Made by a program: the position numbers and the translations under genes
Notes under the pieces: generated by a model
Told to the model about the DNA's origin: nothing
Seen by the model: only the letters and a program-made list of their open reading frames with translations
The model's database searches: none
Assembly: GCF_016482785.1 (NCBI RefSeq)
Contig: NZ_JAEMXM010000001.1
Coordinates: 310,001 to 374,000, forward strand
Source of the DNA: Paenibacillus alkalitolerans
GTDB taxonomy: Bacteria > Bacillota > Bacilli > Paenibacillales > YIM-B00363
Reading direction: 5' to 3'
Length of the DNA: 64,000 nt
Shown: positions 16,997 to 26,859 of the stretch, in pieces
Layout: each line of letters starts with the position of its first letter
Position numbering within the stretch: the first letter of the stretch is position 1

Positions 16997-19348
16997 CTAT
17001 CCGTTCACTTGACGGTATTGCCCCGGCGTAATCCCTTCATGTCTCTTGAAAACACGGATAAACGTGTTCGCGCTTGAAAAACCGACAGACTCCGAGATCG
17101 CCGCGATCGATTCCTTCGTATTTCTCATCAAGAGCTTCGATTGTTCGATGCGCTTGGCGTTGATATAGTCGACGTAATGCATACCCGTGACATCCTTGAA
17201 GATGCTGCTTACGTACGAAGGAGACAATCCGATGGCCTCACTCAGCATCGTCAGCGAAATATCCCGTCGGTAGTGCTCGGCGGTAAACGATTCGATCTGC
17301 CGGAGCAGTTGGGCATACTGTCCCTCCTTTTTCTCCTGAAGCCAACGAACGAGCGCCTGGAACGCCTGTTCGATGCAATCCTTTTTCTCCTCGATCCCTT
17401 CCCTGCTTTCCAACTCCCGATGTAAATCGAAGGACGGGCCGAATACTTCCTCCGGTGTCGAGCCGACTTCATACATCGTGCGAAGAACGGTGCCTGCCAG
17501 AGAATGAAACAGATGCATAACGGTGGATGGCGTCGAATGCCCCGACTCCAGGTTGTCACTCCAGATGGAATGCAAGTACTCGGACAACGCGGAAGTATTG
17601 CAGATTTTCACCGCATTAATGATTCGCTTCTCCATGTCGAACGAATAGATGAACGAACGCTCCGGGAGCTTGCGGACTTCATCGACATAGATGATACTGC
17701 CCTGCCCTTTCACTAGCTTGTACTGCAGAGCCGACAGAGCGTCCACATAAGAATACGAAATATCCTCGACCTGCTGTGTCGCATTGCCCACCCCCACCGT
17801 AAAGCTTCGGCCGTATTCCCGTTGGAAGTGGTCCGTCACTTTCCGAATGAACTCGTCGATCACCTCAGGGCTGAGTTTGTGGTAATCCAGATTAACCACC
17901 GACACGATCTTGCTATTACGCTTCGCAATCGATTTGACCGAAAAGCGAGATCGGCTGATCGCCGCGGCGAATCCGTCGATCTCGCTGATTATATCAATAT
18001 CGTATGGACTGATTCTATCGTCCAGGGTGAAGTCCACAGGCTCGAATACGAGAATCTGAAATGCACCGAACGAGAACGGCAACTGCAGCTTTTCGGACGC
18101 CTCTGCCAGCCTCTCGCTCGTCGTTCTGCCCTCCAGCATGTCGTAAAGAAATTTTTGCTGCAAGGCCGGCAGGTTTTTCTGAAACTCCTCCTTCAAGTGG
18201 TGGTTTTCGTAGTAGACGTAATTGATGATCCGGTCTATGAAACCAATCTCATCCTCCCGTTTAGGGGTATCGTCTCCAAGAGCGCTCTTTCGTTCGAACA
18301 GCTGCAGGCAGCCCACCATATGATTGATCGGCCGGTAGATCCGCTCCGAGAGGAAGTAAGAGATCACCAAGCCTACGGAGAGGCACAAGATGGCAGCTAC
18401 CAGCGTGAACTGCCTGAATTTATTGGCCTTCTCGGTAATGAATGCTGTCGGCACCACGCTTATGTAAGTCCAGTCGTTGAATTGGGACGTAGTAAATACG
18501 ATTTCATAGCTTTTGCCGGAAATCTTATCCTGCAGGTACCCTTCTCCCGTACCGGACGATCGGACTTTATCCGTAATGATGTTCTTGACGGAGTTAATCG
18601 TGACGTCGAGCTCCGATCGGATCGGACTGTTGATCATATCGCGGCCCGAAGCGTCCACAACGTATAAGAAGGCTGGATAAGATTCGCTCCCGCTATGCAA
18701 CATACCAGATAAATCTTCGGCATTTACGCTGAAGTACAACACGCCGCTTGGGACCATCTCGTCGGGGGGAAGCATTCGCGCAAAGGTTACGACGGACATC
18801 GGTTTGTCATAAGAGACGACATCGAAGTGTCCCATCGATTTCATGCCAAAATGACTGCCCACGGTCTCTTTCCAGGGCAGCTCGGGTTTGGTTGTGTAGA
18901 TGCCTGTGTAGTAATAATCCCGATCGTACTTCGACTCGAAGTTCAGAACGGCCGGATACCGGTACGGCTGAAGCCAAATATCCGAGATCAGTCTGTTCGA
19001 ATGCTTTACGCTCCTTAGAAACTGGATGATATCGTAAAACAGCAGCTGATCTTGATTCCATGTCTGCTCGGTCAGGTACATGGATCGTCGGACGTCGCTT
19101 TGCAGCGAGATCTGATACGACAGCACGTCCCATGACATCAGCGCTTTGTCGATGTTGTTCCTGGCCTGCTCGATATACTTATTGTTAGCGCTTACCACTT
19201 CATCGATCAGCAGAGACGACGATTTCGTATAGGATAAATATCCGAATGCCAAGATGGCCGCGAGAACGAATAAGTTGAAGAACACAAGCAGTTTGACGAA
19301 GATACTCTTGTGCTTAAACATTCTGATACTCGACGGGAAGACGTTCAC
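16997..19348 (-). CDS. Membrane-anchored AraC-family regulator (sensor-regulator)
   Basis: A 783-residue one-component regulator. A short cytoplasmic N-terminus is followed by transmembrane helix 1 (about 17-38), an extracellular Cache-like sensing domain of about 270 residues, and transmembrane helix 2 (about 312-334). Next come a HAMP-like/linker region and a YesN-like middle domain, and the last 105 residues form a two-helix AraC/XylS DNA-binding domain (DISLTMLSEAIGLSPSYVSSIFK and GFSSANTFIRVFKRH). GTG 19348 has GAGGTG just upstream; an ATG ten codons in is an alternative. Such proteins in Paenibacillus sense extracellular saccharide and switch on the adjacent importer, here the operon at 13.2-16.8 kb. 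The role is inferred from position. Confidence 0.9.
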   Translation of the reverse strand: MNVFPSSIRMFKHKSIFVKLLVFFNLFVLAAILAFGYLSYTKSSSLLIDEVVSANNKYIEQARNNIDKALMSWDVLSYQISLQSDVRRSMYLTEQTWNQDQLLFYDIIQFLRSVKHSNRLISDIWLQPYRYPAVLNFESKYDRDYYYTGIYTTKPELPWKETVGSHFGMKSMGHFDVVSYDKPMSVVTFARMLPPDEMVPSGVLYFSVNAEDLSGMLHSGSESYPAFLYVVDASGRDMINSPIRSELDVTINSVKNIITDKVRSSGTGEGYLQDKISGKSYEIVFTTSQFNDWTYISVVPTAFITEKANKFRQFTLVAAILCLSVGLVISYFLSERIYRPINHMVGCLQLFERKSALGDDTPKREDEIGFIDRIINYVYYENHHLKEEFQKNLPALQQKFLYDMLEGRTTSERLAEASEKLQLPFSFGAFQILVFEPVDFTLDDRISPYDIDIISEIDGFAAAISRSRFSVKSIAKRNSKIVSVVNLDYHKLSPEVIDEFIRKVTDHFQREYGRSFTVGVGNATQQVEDISYSYVDALSALQYKLVKGQGSIIYVDEVRKLPERSFIYSFDMEKRIINAVKICNTSALSEYLHSIWSDNLESGHSTPSTVMHLFHSLAGTVLRTMYEVGSTPEEVFGPSFDLHRELESREGIEEKKDCIEQAFQALVRWLQEKKEGQYAQLLRQIESFTAEHYRRDISLTMLSEAIGLSPSYVSSIFKDVTGMHYVDYINAKRIEQSKLLMRNTKESIAAISESVGFSSANTFIRVFKRHEGITPGQYRQVNG

Positions 19349-19460
19349 GTAGCACCTCTTTATTCGATATGTGTGTCTGCGTTACCGTTTTTTAAATTGT
19401 ACGCCACCGCACGAGTACTGTAAATTCATTTCATGATATCCAAAAAAAGAGCTAGCTATC

Positions 19461-19508
19461 GAAAAAAACGCAAACAGCCCGGCGCCTGTATACAGGTCGA
19501 CCGGGCTG
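19461..19508 (-). terminator. Terminator after the GH43 gene
   Basis: CAGCCCGG (19475-19482) pairs with CCGGGCTG (19501-19508), and an inner CCTG/CAGG stem sits in the loop. On the minus strand the stem is followed by a run of seven U. It lies 19 bp beyond the GH43 stop, a textbook factor-independent terminator. Confidence 0.85.
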
Positions 19509-19526
19509 CCGACCGCTGCCATCCGA

Positions 19527-21104
19527 TCACGCTTGCTCCGTATATTCAAAATAATCGAAATCGGCATGCTTCCGTGCGCCGCTTAAGTCTTGCACGCAAA
19601 GTCCGATGAAGGTTCCCGTAAACCGGATGTAATCAGGGGACTCGTCGGATAGGTGCGCCACATCCATCTTGTCGCCGACGGGGCTCCAATCCGAACCGTC
19701 CAGAGAGCACCAGAACTGTACGAACTCCCGCTCGATGACCGCCCGGAGACCGCAGCGCGTGACGCCTTCGATAGGGAGGTCGCAATCCATCGGTTCGTCA
19801 TACCGACCTCCGACGCTTCGTATGATTCCAAGACACTTACCGGCCTCTTCGTCGCGCGTGATTCGGAGGTAGATATAATCCTTCGTGTCGTAATATAGAA
19901 TCAGTCCAGCCATCTGTTGGTATTGCTCCGGCTCGAATTCGACGCATGTCTCGGCCGTGCAGTTGAATGCCTGCTGCCTGCGCGCCACTAAGCTTTGTCG
20001 ATGACGGGAAATGAGCGACTCCCTGCCTTTCAACCGCAAGAAGCCCGGTCGTTCCCGCAGAGACAACCAAGCTTCGTCTGCCGGAACTCGAAGAGTACTC
20101 CAGTCGACGCCAAGCGTGTCTCGGTTGAAATCATCCCTCGCGGGCGAGGGCGGGAATGGATGCGGGGCCAGTTGCGGGGCTTGAACGACAACCAACGGCT
20201 CATGACCTCCTCCATCTATCCTTAGCCACTTCTCCTCCGTCCAATAGCATCGCTGTATCGCAGTCTCTCTGCCCATATTGCACAGTTTGTCCCTTACAGG
20301 TCGGCCGCATAAGTGAACCATATACCATTCGCCCGTTTGCGTCTCCACCAGGCTGCCGTGTCCCGCTTTCTGCAAAGGCAAATCCGGTCGTCCCGCCGAG
20401 GTCAACACCGGATTTCGCGGGTCCACTTCGTAGGGGCCGTCGATCCGTCTGGAGCGCGCCATGGTAACCGCATGGTTGTACTCGGTCCCTCCTTCGGCGG
20501 TCATCAAATAGTAATAGCCGTCCCGCTTATACAGATGCGGCCCCTCTGTAAGCTTCAAGTCGGTCCCCTTAAAGATATGCCGGACCGGTCCGACCAGCTT
20601 CGCTTCCTCCGCCGAATATTCCTGAAGAACGATTCCGGCGAAACGGTTACGGCCCTTGCGGTGATCCCACAGCATGTTGACAAGCCACTTGCGCCCATCG
20701 TCGTCGTGAAATAAAGAAGGATCGAACCCGCTGCTGTTCAAGTAAATCGGCTCCGACCAAGGCCCAAGGATATCCGTCGCGGTCACGAGATAGTTATGGG
20801 TGTCCTTGAAGGCGCCTATTCTGCTTTTCACGTCGGTGTAGATCAGGTAGAACACACCGTCATGATAACTCAAGCATGGGGCCCAGACGCCTCCGGAATC
20901 GATGTTGCCCTCCATGTTCAGCTGGGACGGTCTCGTTAAGGCGTGGGTGAGCAGCCTCCAATGGACCAAGTCTCTAGAGTGGTGAATCTGCACGCCGGGG
21001 AACCATTCGAAGGTTGAGGTCGCAATATAATAGTCATCCCCCACTCTGAGAATAGACGGATCCGGGTTAAATCCACGCAAGATCGGGTTTATGATCGTAA
21101 TCAT
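19527..21104 (-). CDS. Glycoside hydrolase family 43 (beta-xylosidase/arabinofuranosidase type)
   Basis: A 525-residue enzyme cleaving beta-xylosyl or alpha-arabinosyl residues from imported oligosaccharides. The five-bladed propeller has the GH43 triad in place: Asp15 in GFNPDPS (base), Asp128 in GFDPSLF (pKa modulator) and Glu187 in LTEGPH (acid). From about 330 a concanavalin-like C-terminal domain follows (DDFNRDTLGVDWSTLR...). This arrangement matches the XynB-type GH43_11 group. There is no signal peptide, so it is intracellular. It is transcribed towards the regulator and importer genes but is separated from them by its own terminator. Bacillales AraC regulators of this kind commonly control such enzymes. 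Confidence 0.93.
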   Translation of the reverse strand: MITIINPILRGFNPDPSILRVGDDYYIATSTFEWFPGVQIHHSRDLVHWRLLTHALTRPSQLNMEGNIDSGGVWAPCLSYHDGVFYLIYTDVKSRIGAFKDTHNYLVTATDILGPWSEPIYLNSSGFDPSLFHDDDGRKWLVNMLWDHRKGRNRFAGIVLQEYSAEEAKLVGPVRHIFKGTDLKLTEGPHLYKRDGYYYLMTAEGGTEYNHAVTMARSRRIDGPYEVDPRNPVLTSAGRPDLPLQKAGHGSLVETQTGEWYMVHLCGRPVRDKLCNMGRETAIQRCYWTEEKWLRIDGGGHEPLVVVQAPQLAPHPFPPSPARDDFNRDTLGVDWSTLRVPADEAWLSLRERPGFLRLKGRESLISRHRQSLVARRQQAFNCTAETCVEFEPEQYQQMAGLILYYDTKDYIYLRITRDEEAGKCLGIIRSVGGRYDEPMDCDLPIEGVTRCGLRAVIEREFVQFWCSLDGSDWSPVGDKMDVAHLSDESPDYIRFTGTFIGLCVQDLSGARKHADFDYFEYTEQA

Positions 21105-21224
21105 TCTAATCCCCCCTGAATTCGAATGATTTTACTCTATCTGTTAATCCGTCTCTTGCCTATCTCCCATTTTTTCGAACCGTCCTCCATTTTTATGACA
21201 CGTTTCGCGACGGTGTCGTAAATA

Positions 21225-22082
21225 TTATTGATTCGATACAAACGCTCGGGGCGATATGTATATAAAACGTTCCGCCTGAGCCATTACGTGAACTTTTTGA
21301 TAGGGGTGATTTTCAAATAGATACTGGACAAAATGACCGGGCTTCTCCCCATTGGCGCTAAATCCGTCATAGTGAAGAGGGATGATAGTTTCTATTCCGG
21401 CTGCGACGGCCACCTCTGCCGCTTCGCGGTAATCCATATTCCCAACGATCCCCCGTTCACGTCGAAAGAAATCACCACCGTTGATCGGAAGCAAGCCGAG
21501 ATCAATGTTATGGTTTTTCAGAGTTTCCACAAGACCAGGGTAAACTACCGTATCGCCGGCATGATAAATGGTGACTCCGTTCATTACAATCAAATAACCG
21601 ACGTATCGGTGCATACCATGTTCGTCGGTCTCCAGGCTCTCGTGAGCTGCTGGAATGGGAAGGATTCGGGCATCTCCGAACGCTAGCCATTCGCCAGTCA
21701 CCGCATTAGTCAAGAGATTCTCTTGCACTCCGCATCGAAGCATCTTATCACGGCAAAAGACCGGAGAAACATATTGAGTGCCCGGACAGTTGCGTGCCAT
21801 CACTGAGATCGTACCCTCATCGAGATGGTCGCCATGCTCGTGAGTAATCAGGCATACATCCGCCCGTCTGATGTCTTCGGGAGAAAACGGCGGCTGAAAA
21901 GCGCGTTTGGCGCCCCTTCGTTCCAACAAATCGGATACCCAAGGATCAATGTATATAATCGTATCCTTCCCCTTCAGAATGATACTCTCTTGTCCGACAA
22001 ACCATACTGCAACGCACTCCTCCGGCAAAACCACCGCGTCAATCCGGTCCATTATCGCTTGTGGGTTGGGCAGTATAGACAT
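21225..22082 (-). CDS. Metallo-beta-lactamase-fold hydrolase, UlaG-like
   Basis: A 285-residue cytoplasmic metal-dependent hydrolase of the UlaG/YtkL-like branch. The metal motif THEHGDHLDEG (near residues 80-90) is intact, followed by His in PAAHESLE, Asp in YHAGDTVVY and a late His in IPLHYDG. GGGAGG before ATG 22082 is strong. Relatives include L-ascorbate-6-phosphate lactonase, but nothing else here suggests ascorbate use. It follows the MATE gene by 44 bp and is probably the last gene of the run starting with the zinc-operator promoter at 28.4 kb. In that context a Zn-dependent hydrolase may process a metallophore; that is speculation. Confidence 0.85.
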   Translation of the reverse strand: MSILPNPQAIMDRIDAVVLPEECVAVWFVGQESIILKGKDTIIYIDPWVSDLLERRGAKRAFQPPFSPEDIRRADVCLITHEHGDHLDEGTISVMARNCPGTQYVSPVFCRDKMLRCGVQENLLTNAVTGEWLAFGDARILPIPAAHESLETDEHGMHRYVGYLIVMNGVTIYHAGDTVVYPGLVETLKNHNIDLGLLPINGGDFFRRERGIVGNMDYREAAEVAVAAGIETIIPLHYDGFSANGEKPGHFVQYLFENHPYQKVHVMAQAERFIYISPRAFVSNQ

Positions 22083-22126
22083 AGTATTTCCTCCCTCGTT
22101 TGAATCAACCTATAATCCGACTTACT

Positions 22127-23461
22127 TTAATCAAGCTTCCTCTTTAATCTGCTTACATACATCCAAAGCATTAACGAGCGAACCAAACTGAAGACGATAA
22201 AAGCAAGCCATAGCCCATCATTGCCGATCCAATCCCGGGTACCGTAAAGGACTGCGACAAACACGATCATTGAAATGATCATGGAATTGCGAATCGGTAC
22301 CGATTCCGTAGCCCCGTTAAATATACCGTTCAGCAGTAACCCGCCGAAAACGACGATCGGAAAAACAAACAGCCAGACCGAATACCGAACGGCAAGCGCT
22401 TGTACCTCCTCAGAAGCCGTGAACAGCGAGATCAAATGGCCGCCAACCCCCGCTAAACCTACAGATAACACAAGAGCTGAGACGAAGGACCAAAACATTC
22501 CCAACTTGATCGTATGCCGAAGCAGCGCGCCATTTTTCTCTCCGTAAGCCCTCCCCGACCAGATGCTGCCGGCATTCGCGAACCCGTCAAAAATGTAGGA
22601 GACAATCAAGGCGATTTGCATAAGAATCGCGTTGGCGGCCAGAACGGCGTCCCCTCTCCCGGCTCCCGCCGCAGTAAACAACCCGAATACGGAAAGAAGA
22701 CAGAAGGTCCTTATAAACAAATCCCGGTTGACCTTCAGCATGTGAACGAACGACTCCGCATGGAAGAAAGTACGCCAATCTTTACTCAATCGGTTTACTT
22801 TCGACCACACAAATAGAGCGCCTGCCAAAAAAACGAACGCTTCGGAAATGAGCGTCGCCCACGCTACGCCTTGCACTTTCATGCCTAGACCGAGTACGAA
22901 AAAGAAATTCAACCCGATATTTAAACCGTTCAATAGAAGCTGCATCCATAATGCCATTTTAACTTTAGAGCGTCCGATTAACCACCCGTATACCGCGTAA
23001 TTTGCAAGCAAAAGCGGGGCGCCCCAGATCCGAATGGAATAATATTGTTCGACCAGAGCCGCGACACTTTGGGACGGCCCAATGAAATAGAGAGCCGCTC
23101 GCAAGATGGGATCTTGAAATGCTATGAATACGAAACCGAAACCGAGTCCTAAAAAGAAAGGCCGGGAGAACGCCATAACCAATCCATTGGAGTCTCCCGC
23201 CCCGTCCGCTTGCGCGGTAAATCCGGAAGTGCTCACTCGAAGAAATCCAAGCAGCCAATACAGGTAATTAAAAATCAAGGAACCTACGGCGACGGATCCG
23301 ATATATACAGGATCGCCAAGTTGTCCGACGATCGCAGTGTCGACAGCCCCCAACAGAGGCGTCGATAATGCGGATAGTACAAGCGGAAGTGACAACAGCA
23401 AATACGACTTGTGCGTATATAGCGGCGATTGTTTCTGGAGCAATGACATTTGTAATCTCAT
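22127..23461 (-). CDS. MATE-family efflux transporter
   Basis: A 444-residue, about 12-helix multidrug and toxic compound extrusion protein of the DinF-like group (for example SLPLVLSALSTPLLGAVDTAIVGQ near the N-terminus). MATE proteins use Na+ or H+ gradients to export small organic molecules. AGAGGA precedes ATG 23461. The gene starts 48 bp after the last gene of the nickel/opine-type importer, so it belongs to that operon. Exporters in metallophore loci secrete the free chelator, which would be the natural role if this locus is zincophore-related; this is inference from context. Confidence 0.9.
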   Translation of the reverse strand: MRLQMSLLQKQSPLYTHKSYLLLSLPLVLSALSTPLLGAVDTAIVGQLGDPVYIGSVAVGSLIFNYLYWLLGFLRVSTSGFTAQADGAGDSNGLVMAFSRPFFLGLGFGFVFIAFQDPILRAALYFIGPSQSVAALVEQYYSIRIWGAPLLLANYAVYGWLIGRSKVKMALWMQLLLNGLNIGLNFFFVLGLGMKVQGVAWATLISEAFVFLAGALFVWSKVNRLSKDWRTFFHAESFVHMLKVNRDLFIRTFCLLSVFGLFTAAGAGRGDAVLAANAILMQIALIVSYIFDGFANAGSIWSGRAYGEKNGALLRHTIKLGMFWSFVSALVLSVGLAGVGGHLISLFTASEEVQALAVRYSVWLFVFPIVVFGGLLLNGIFNGATESVPIRNSMIISMIVFVAVLYGTRDWIGNDGLWLAFIVFSLVRSLMLWMYVSRLKRKLD

Positions 23462-23509
23462 AAATCCGGTTCCTCTCGGTGTATGTTACTTAGATAACGC
23501 AGCGGCACA

Positions 23510-24274
23510 CTATCTAAAAAATGAAATGAGCTCTTTTGTATAAGGATGGCGCTCCTCCGCGAATAATTGATTGCGGCTGAATTGATCGATAAGCTTTCCC
23601 TCTTTCATAACCATGATCCGTTGGCTCATTTGATTGACGGCGGCAAGGTCATGTGAAATAAACAAATATGAAAGATGTAAACATTCCCGAAGTTCCGTTA
23701 ATAAATTCAGAACAGCTCCCTGTGAAATAACATCCAGACTTGCGGTAGGCTCATCCAGCACAATGAGCTCAGGTTCAATACTGACAGCGCGTGCAATGTT
23801 CACACGTTGCCGTTGTCCTCCGCTTAACTCATGAGGATATCGATTTGCCAACTCCGACGGCAGCTCAACGGCTTCAAGCAGCTGCTTTACGTAGGCGTCC
23901 TTAGAGGTATAAGAAAAGTAAACAAGCTTTAGATCATTCTTATACTGGGAATATGCGTCAATAAGAGAATCTTTTATTTTTAACTTTGGATTTAGAGCCG
24001 CGGACGGATTTTGAAACACGATTTGAATCTTTCTCCGGTAAGGATGCAACTGCTTCTCATTAAGTTGTTCAATCGCTTGATTATTTATAAGGATCGTTCC
24101 GCTGTCAATCAGTTCAATCCGCAACAGACACCGTGCCAGTGTGCTTTTTCCGCAGCCGCTTTCCCCGACAAGTCCAAGACATTCACCCTTTTCCAGCTCA
24201 AAGGAAAGGTTGTTCACAGCTAATTTTCCCGCTTTATAAGACTTTGTCAGGTGTTTAACCGTAAGCAGGCTCAT
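23510..24274 (-). CDS. Oligopeptide/nickel-type ABC ATPase, NikE/CntF-like
   Basis: A 254-residue ATPase. Walker A reads GESGCGKST near residue 37, the signature motif LSGGQRQR near 150 and Walker B LIVLDEP just after, with the H-loop in FISHDL. Second ATPase of a five-gene importer of the peptide/nickel/opine family. It overlaps the preceding ATPase gene by 20 bp. The lack of a long oligopeptide-loop C-terminal extension is consistent with the Nik/Cnt group rather than Opp. Confidence 0.92.
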   Translation of the reverse strand: MSLLTVKHLTKSYKAGKLAVNNLSFELEKGECLGLVGESGCGKSTLARCLLRIELIDSGTILINNQAIEQLNEKQLHPYRRKIQIVFQNPSAALNPKLKIKDSLIDAYSQYKNDLKLVYFSYTSKDAYVKQLLEAVELPSELANRYPHELSGGQRQRVNIARAVSIEPELIVLDEPTASLDVISQGAVLNLLTELRECLHLSYLFISHDLAAVNQMSQRIMVMKEGKLIDQFSRNQLFAEERHPYTKELISFFR

Positions 24275-25070
24275 CTTCTTCCTCCTCCCTTAGACCGGAT
24301 GGAAGAGAATGCCCCAGTGTAGGTGCAGCTTGAATCAACTGTTTGGTATACTCATGCTGGGGATGGTCAAGTATCCGATGCTTTCCTCCGGACTCAACAA
24401 TCTTCCCTTCCTTCATGACAGCGAGACGGTCCGCATAGCGTCTGACATGGCGCCAATCATGCGTAATAAATAGGATCGAACACCCTGTTTCTTTTTGCAG
24501 TTTTGCCAGCAATTCTAAAATCCTGTGCCCTGACACACTGTCAAGCGCGGTTGTTATTTCATCTGCAATCACCAAGTCCGGCGACAGCAAAAGCGCCATT
24601 GCAATTGAAACACGCTGAAGTTGTCCCCCGCTTAGCTGAAACGGATATTGATTACATAAAGCTTCTTCCAGCCCAACTGAAGTGAGCGCTTGAATTGAAT
24701 TGATCTGCCGAGTTTTTGCAGAGACGATGCCGTGTGCTTTCTGATATTCTTCAAGGTGTTGACCGATGGTTCGAAACGGCGTGAAAGAGCCCTGATAATC
24801 TTGAAAAATATAAGAAAGCTTTTGACCCCGAATGGCCCGCATCTGTTTTTTTGACATTGACAGAATATTTTCCTCGTTAAAAAAAATCTTCCCCTCAACC
24901 TGCAAATTGGGGGGAAGCAAGCGTCCAATTGCCTGGGAGAGCAAAGTTTTTCCGCTTCCGCTTTGCCCGACTAGAGCTAACCACTCCCCTTGATGAATGG
25001 AGAATGAGACATGATCGACGATTGTCTTCTTTCTGCTGCTAATGGATAGCTGCTCAATCGATAGGTTCAT
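24255..25070 (-). CDS. Oligopeptide/nickel-type ABC ATPase, NikD/CntD-like
   Basis: A 271-residue ATPase with Walker A GQSGSGKT near 36, signature LSGGQLQR, Walker B LVIADEI and the H-loop FITHDW. It forms a heterodimer with the next gene's product and energises the two permeases. Its start overlaps the permease stop in an ATGA junction at 25067-25070, so the genes are translationally coupled. Confidence 0.92.
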   Translation of the reverse strand: MNLSIEQLSISSRKKTIVDHVSFSIHQGEWLALVGQSGSGKTLLSQAIGRLLPPNLQVEGKIFFNEENILSMSKKQMRAIRGQKLSYIFQDYQGSFTPFRTIGQHLEEYQKAHGIVSAKTRQINSIQALTSVGLEEALCNQYPFQLSGGQLQRVSIAMALLLSPDLVIADEITTALDSVSGHRILELLAKLQKETGCSILFITHDWRHVRRYADRLAVMKEGKIVESGGKHRILDHPQHEYTKQLIQAAPTLGHSLPSGLREEEEDEPAYG

Positions 25071-25915
25071 TGTCCCGCCTCTTTCTTGACATCAAAATGA
25101 TCACGCAGAACATCGCCCAGCATATTCGCAAATAACACCGCTATTACAATCGCCGCGCCAGGATACACCATTAATTCAGGCATTGATTGGAAAAAAGGGC
25201 GCGAGTCGTTGAGCATTGCTCCCCACTCGGGGACTGGAGGTTGAGCGCCTAGTCCAATGTACGAATATGCGGAAATGAGCAAAATAATTTTTCCAAGATC
25301 AAGACTTGCCAGAACAAGAACATGTCCCGCAATATGAGGAAATAAGTGCTTGCTCATGATTTTGCCGGAAGACAGTCCATTCGTACGGGCAATCAGTACA
25401 TAGTCTTTTTGGGCTTCTGACAGAACAGTACTCCGAACAAGACGCGCATAATTAACCCATTTAACAAAGACGATCGCAAGCACCAAGTTGCCGATGCCCG
25501 GTCCAAGTAAGCCGCTTATGATAATCGCTGCAATAGTGTCTGGAAAAGCTAAAAAACCGTCTGCAATTCGCATAAACACCTTATCAACCAATCCGCGTTT
25601 ATATCCGGCAATGAGCCCAACAGGAATGCCGATGATGAGAGCGAGTAATAATGCCAATAAGCTGTAACCTATCGTCTGTTGACCGCCTAGTAACAGTCTG
25701 GTCAGTACATCCCGACCTAGATGGTCTGTTCCAAGGGGATGCTGAACGCTCCATCCCTGGAGGCGGCCGTCGAGATTTGTTAATGTAGGATCATGCCGTA
25801 AATAAAAAAAAGTGTATACGGAGACCGCACTGACAATGACAACGAACAGGAGCACAAGTGCAGCTTGCACACTGTGCTTATTCTTCTTTGACAAATGTAT
25901 AGATAAGCCTTTCAT
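25067..25915 (-). CDS. Nickel/opine-type ABC permease, NikC/CntC-like
   Basis: About 282 residues and six transmembrane helices. I place the start at ATG 25915 (MKGLSIHLSKKNK), which overlaps the previous stop as ATGA; the upstream extension would reach into the previous gene. The family-typical segment HPLGTDHLGRDVLTRLLLGGQQ is present near residue 55, and the EAA-like loop near VLIARTNGLSSGKIMSKHLF. It imports the solute delivered by the lipoprotein at 26.9-28.4 kb. Confidence 0.92.
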   Translation of the reverse strand: MKGLSIHLSKKNKHSVQAALVLLFVVIVSAVSVYTFFYLRHDPTLTNLDGRLQGWSVQHPLGTDHLGRDVLTRLLLGGQQTIGYSLLALLLALIIGIPVGLIAGYKRGLVDKVFMRIADGFLAFPDTIAAIIISGLLGPGIGNLVLAIVFVKWVNYARLVRSTVLSEAQKDYVLIARTNGLSSGKIMSKHLFPHIAGHVLVLASLDLGKIILLISAYSYIGLGAQPPVPEWGAMLNDSRPFFQSMPELMVYPGAAIVIAVLFANMLGDVLRDHFDVKKEAGQ

Positions 25916-26859
25916 CCGCCGGCCTCCCTTTCTTTCAGCTTCATCTCGGGATTTATATACCGGTAAGTCAAATCCACACATGAATTTACAATGAAAACAA
26001 TGACGGCCATTATCAAAATATACCCCTGTATCAGCGGAAAATCACGTTGACGTATCGCATCGACCACAAGCTTTCCAATTCCAGGGTAGGCAAATAAAAC
26101 TTCAATCACCACAACTCCACCGATTAAGCTTCCCAGGCTGACACCAAATACAGTAATAACTGGAGGCAGGCTATGACGAAATGCATGAGCGAAAAATATT
26201 CTTTGTTCTGACAACCCGCGGGCTCTCGCTGCACGAATAAATTCCTGACTAAGCGCATCAAGCAAACTGGATCGAAGCAATCGAACATATACGCTTGAAA
26301 TGGCCAGCCCAAGAGTAATAGACGGCAGGATCAAGGAAACAAAACCGTCTCTCCCCATTGTAGGAAACCAATTAAACCGTACCCCAAAAATTTCGATGAA
26401 AATAAGGCCAAGCCAAAAGCTCGGCATGGCTGCACCAATAATTGAGAGTGTTCTGCTCATGCGATCAACCCAACTATCTCGATAGAGGGCGGATAACGAT
26501 CCCAACGGGATGGATATCGCCAGCATAACAATCACCGCGCCGGCTGATAATTCAAGGGTAGCAGGAAGTCCCATTAAAATCATATCCATCACAGGTTGGC
26601 CGGTAACATAAGAGCGACCGAAATCAAGTTGGATGAAACGAAGAAGCCATTGCCCATATTGGACAAGCAATGGCTTATTAAATCCCATCTCTTCTCTTAA
26701 TGCCTCTACTTGCTCCCGACTAACCGATAGTTCATCAACGTTTAAAATGGTCAGAACAGGGTCGCCGGGAGCAAGCCGGACAAATAAAAAACTGATAAAC
26801 GTAATAAATAACATAAAAAGCAGGACTTCAAGGAATTTCCGTACAACGATTCGAAACAT
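25912..26859 (-). CDS. Nickel/opine-type ABC permease, NikB/CntB-like
   Basis: About 315 residues, six helices. The true start is ATG 26859 (MFRIVVRKF), overlapping the TAA of the binding-protein gene (TAATG). Characteristic sequences are FVRLAPGDPVL near 25-35 and the EAA-like loop FIRAARARGLSEQRIFFAHAF. Together with the next gene it forms the membrane channel. Confidence 0.92.
   Translation of the reverse strand: MFRIVVRKFLEVLLFMLFITFISFLFVRLAPGDPVLTILNVDELSVSREQVEALREEMGFNKPLLVQYGQWLLRFIQLDFGRSYVTGQPVMDMILMGLPATLELSAGAVIVMLAISIPLGSLSALYRDSWVDRMSRTLSIIGAAMPSFWLGLIFIEIFGVRFNWFPTMGRDGFVSLILPSITLGLAISSVYVRLLRSSLLDALSQEFIRAARARGLSEQRIFFAHAFRHSLPPVITVFGVSLGSLIGGVVVIEVLFAYPGIGKLVVDAIRQRDFPLIQGYILIMAVIVFIVNSCVDLTYRYINPEMKLKEREAGG

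Noticed and set aside
17822-18667. 281-codon plus-strand frame opposite the AraC regulator
   Set aside because: Antisense shadow; no start signal and no domain.
21225-22082. Ascorbate catabolism (UlaG lactonase) as function of the MBL protein
   Set aside because: No other ula genes or phosphotransferase components are nearby; the zinc operon context fits better, and the family is broad.
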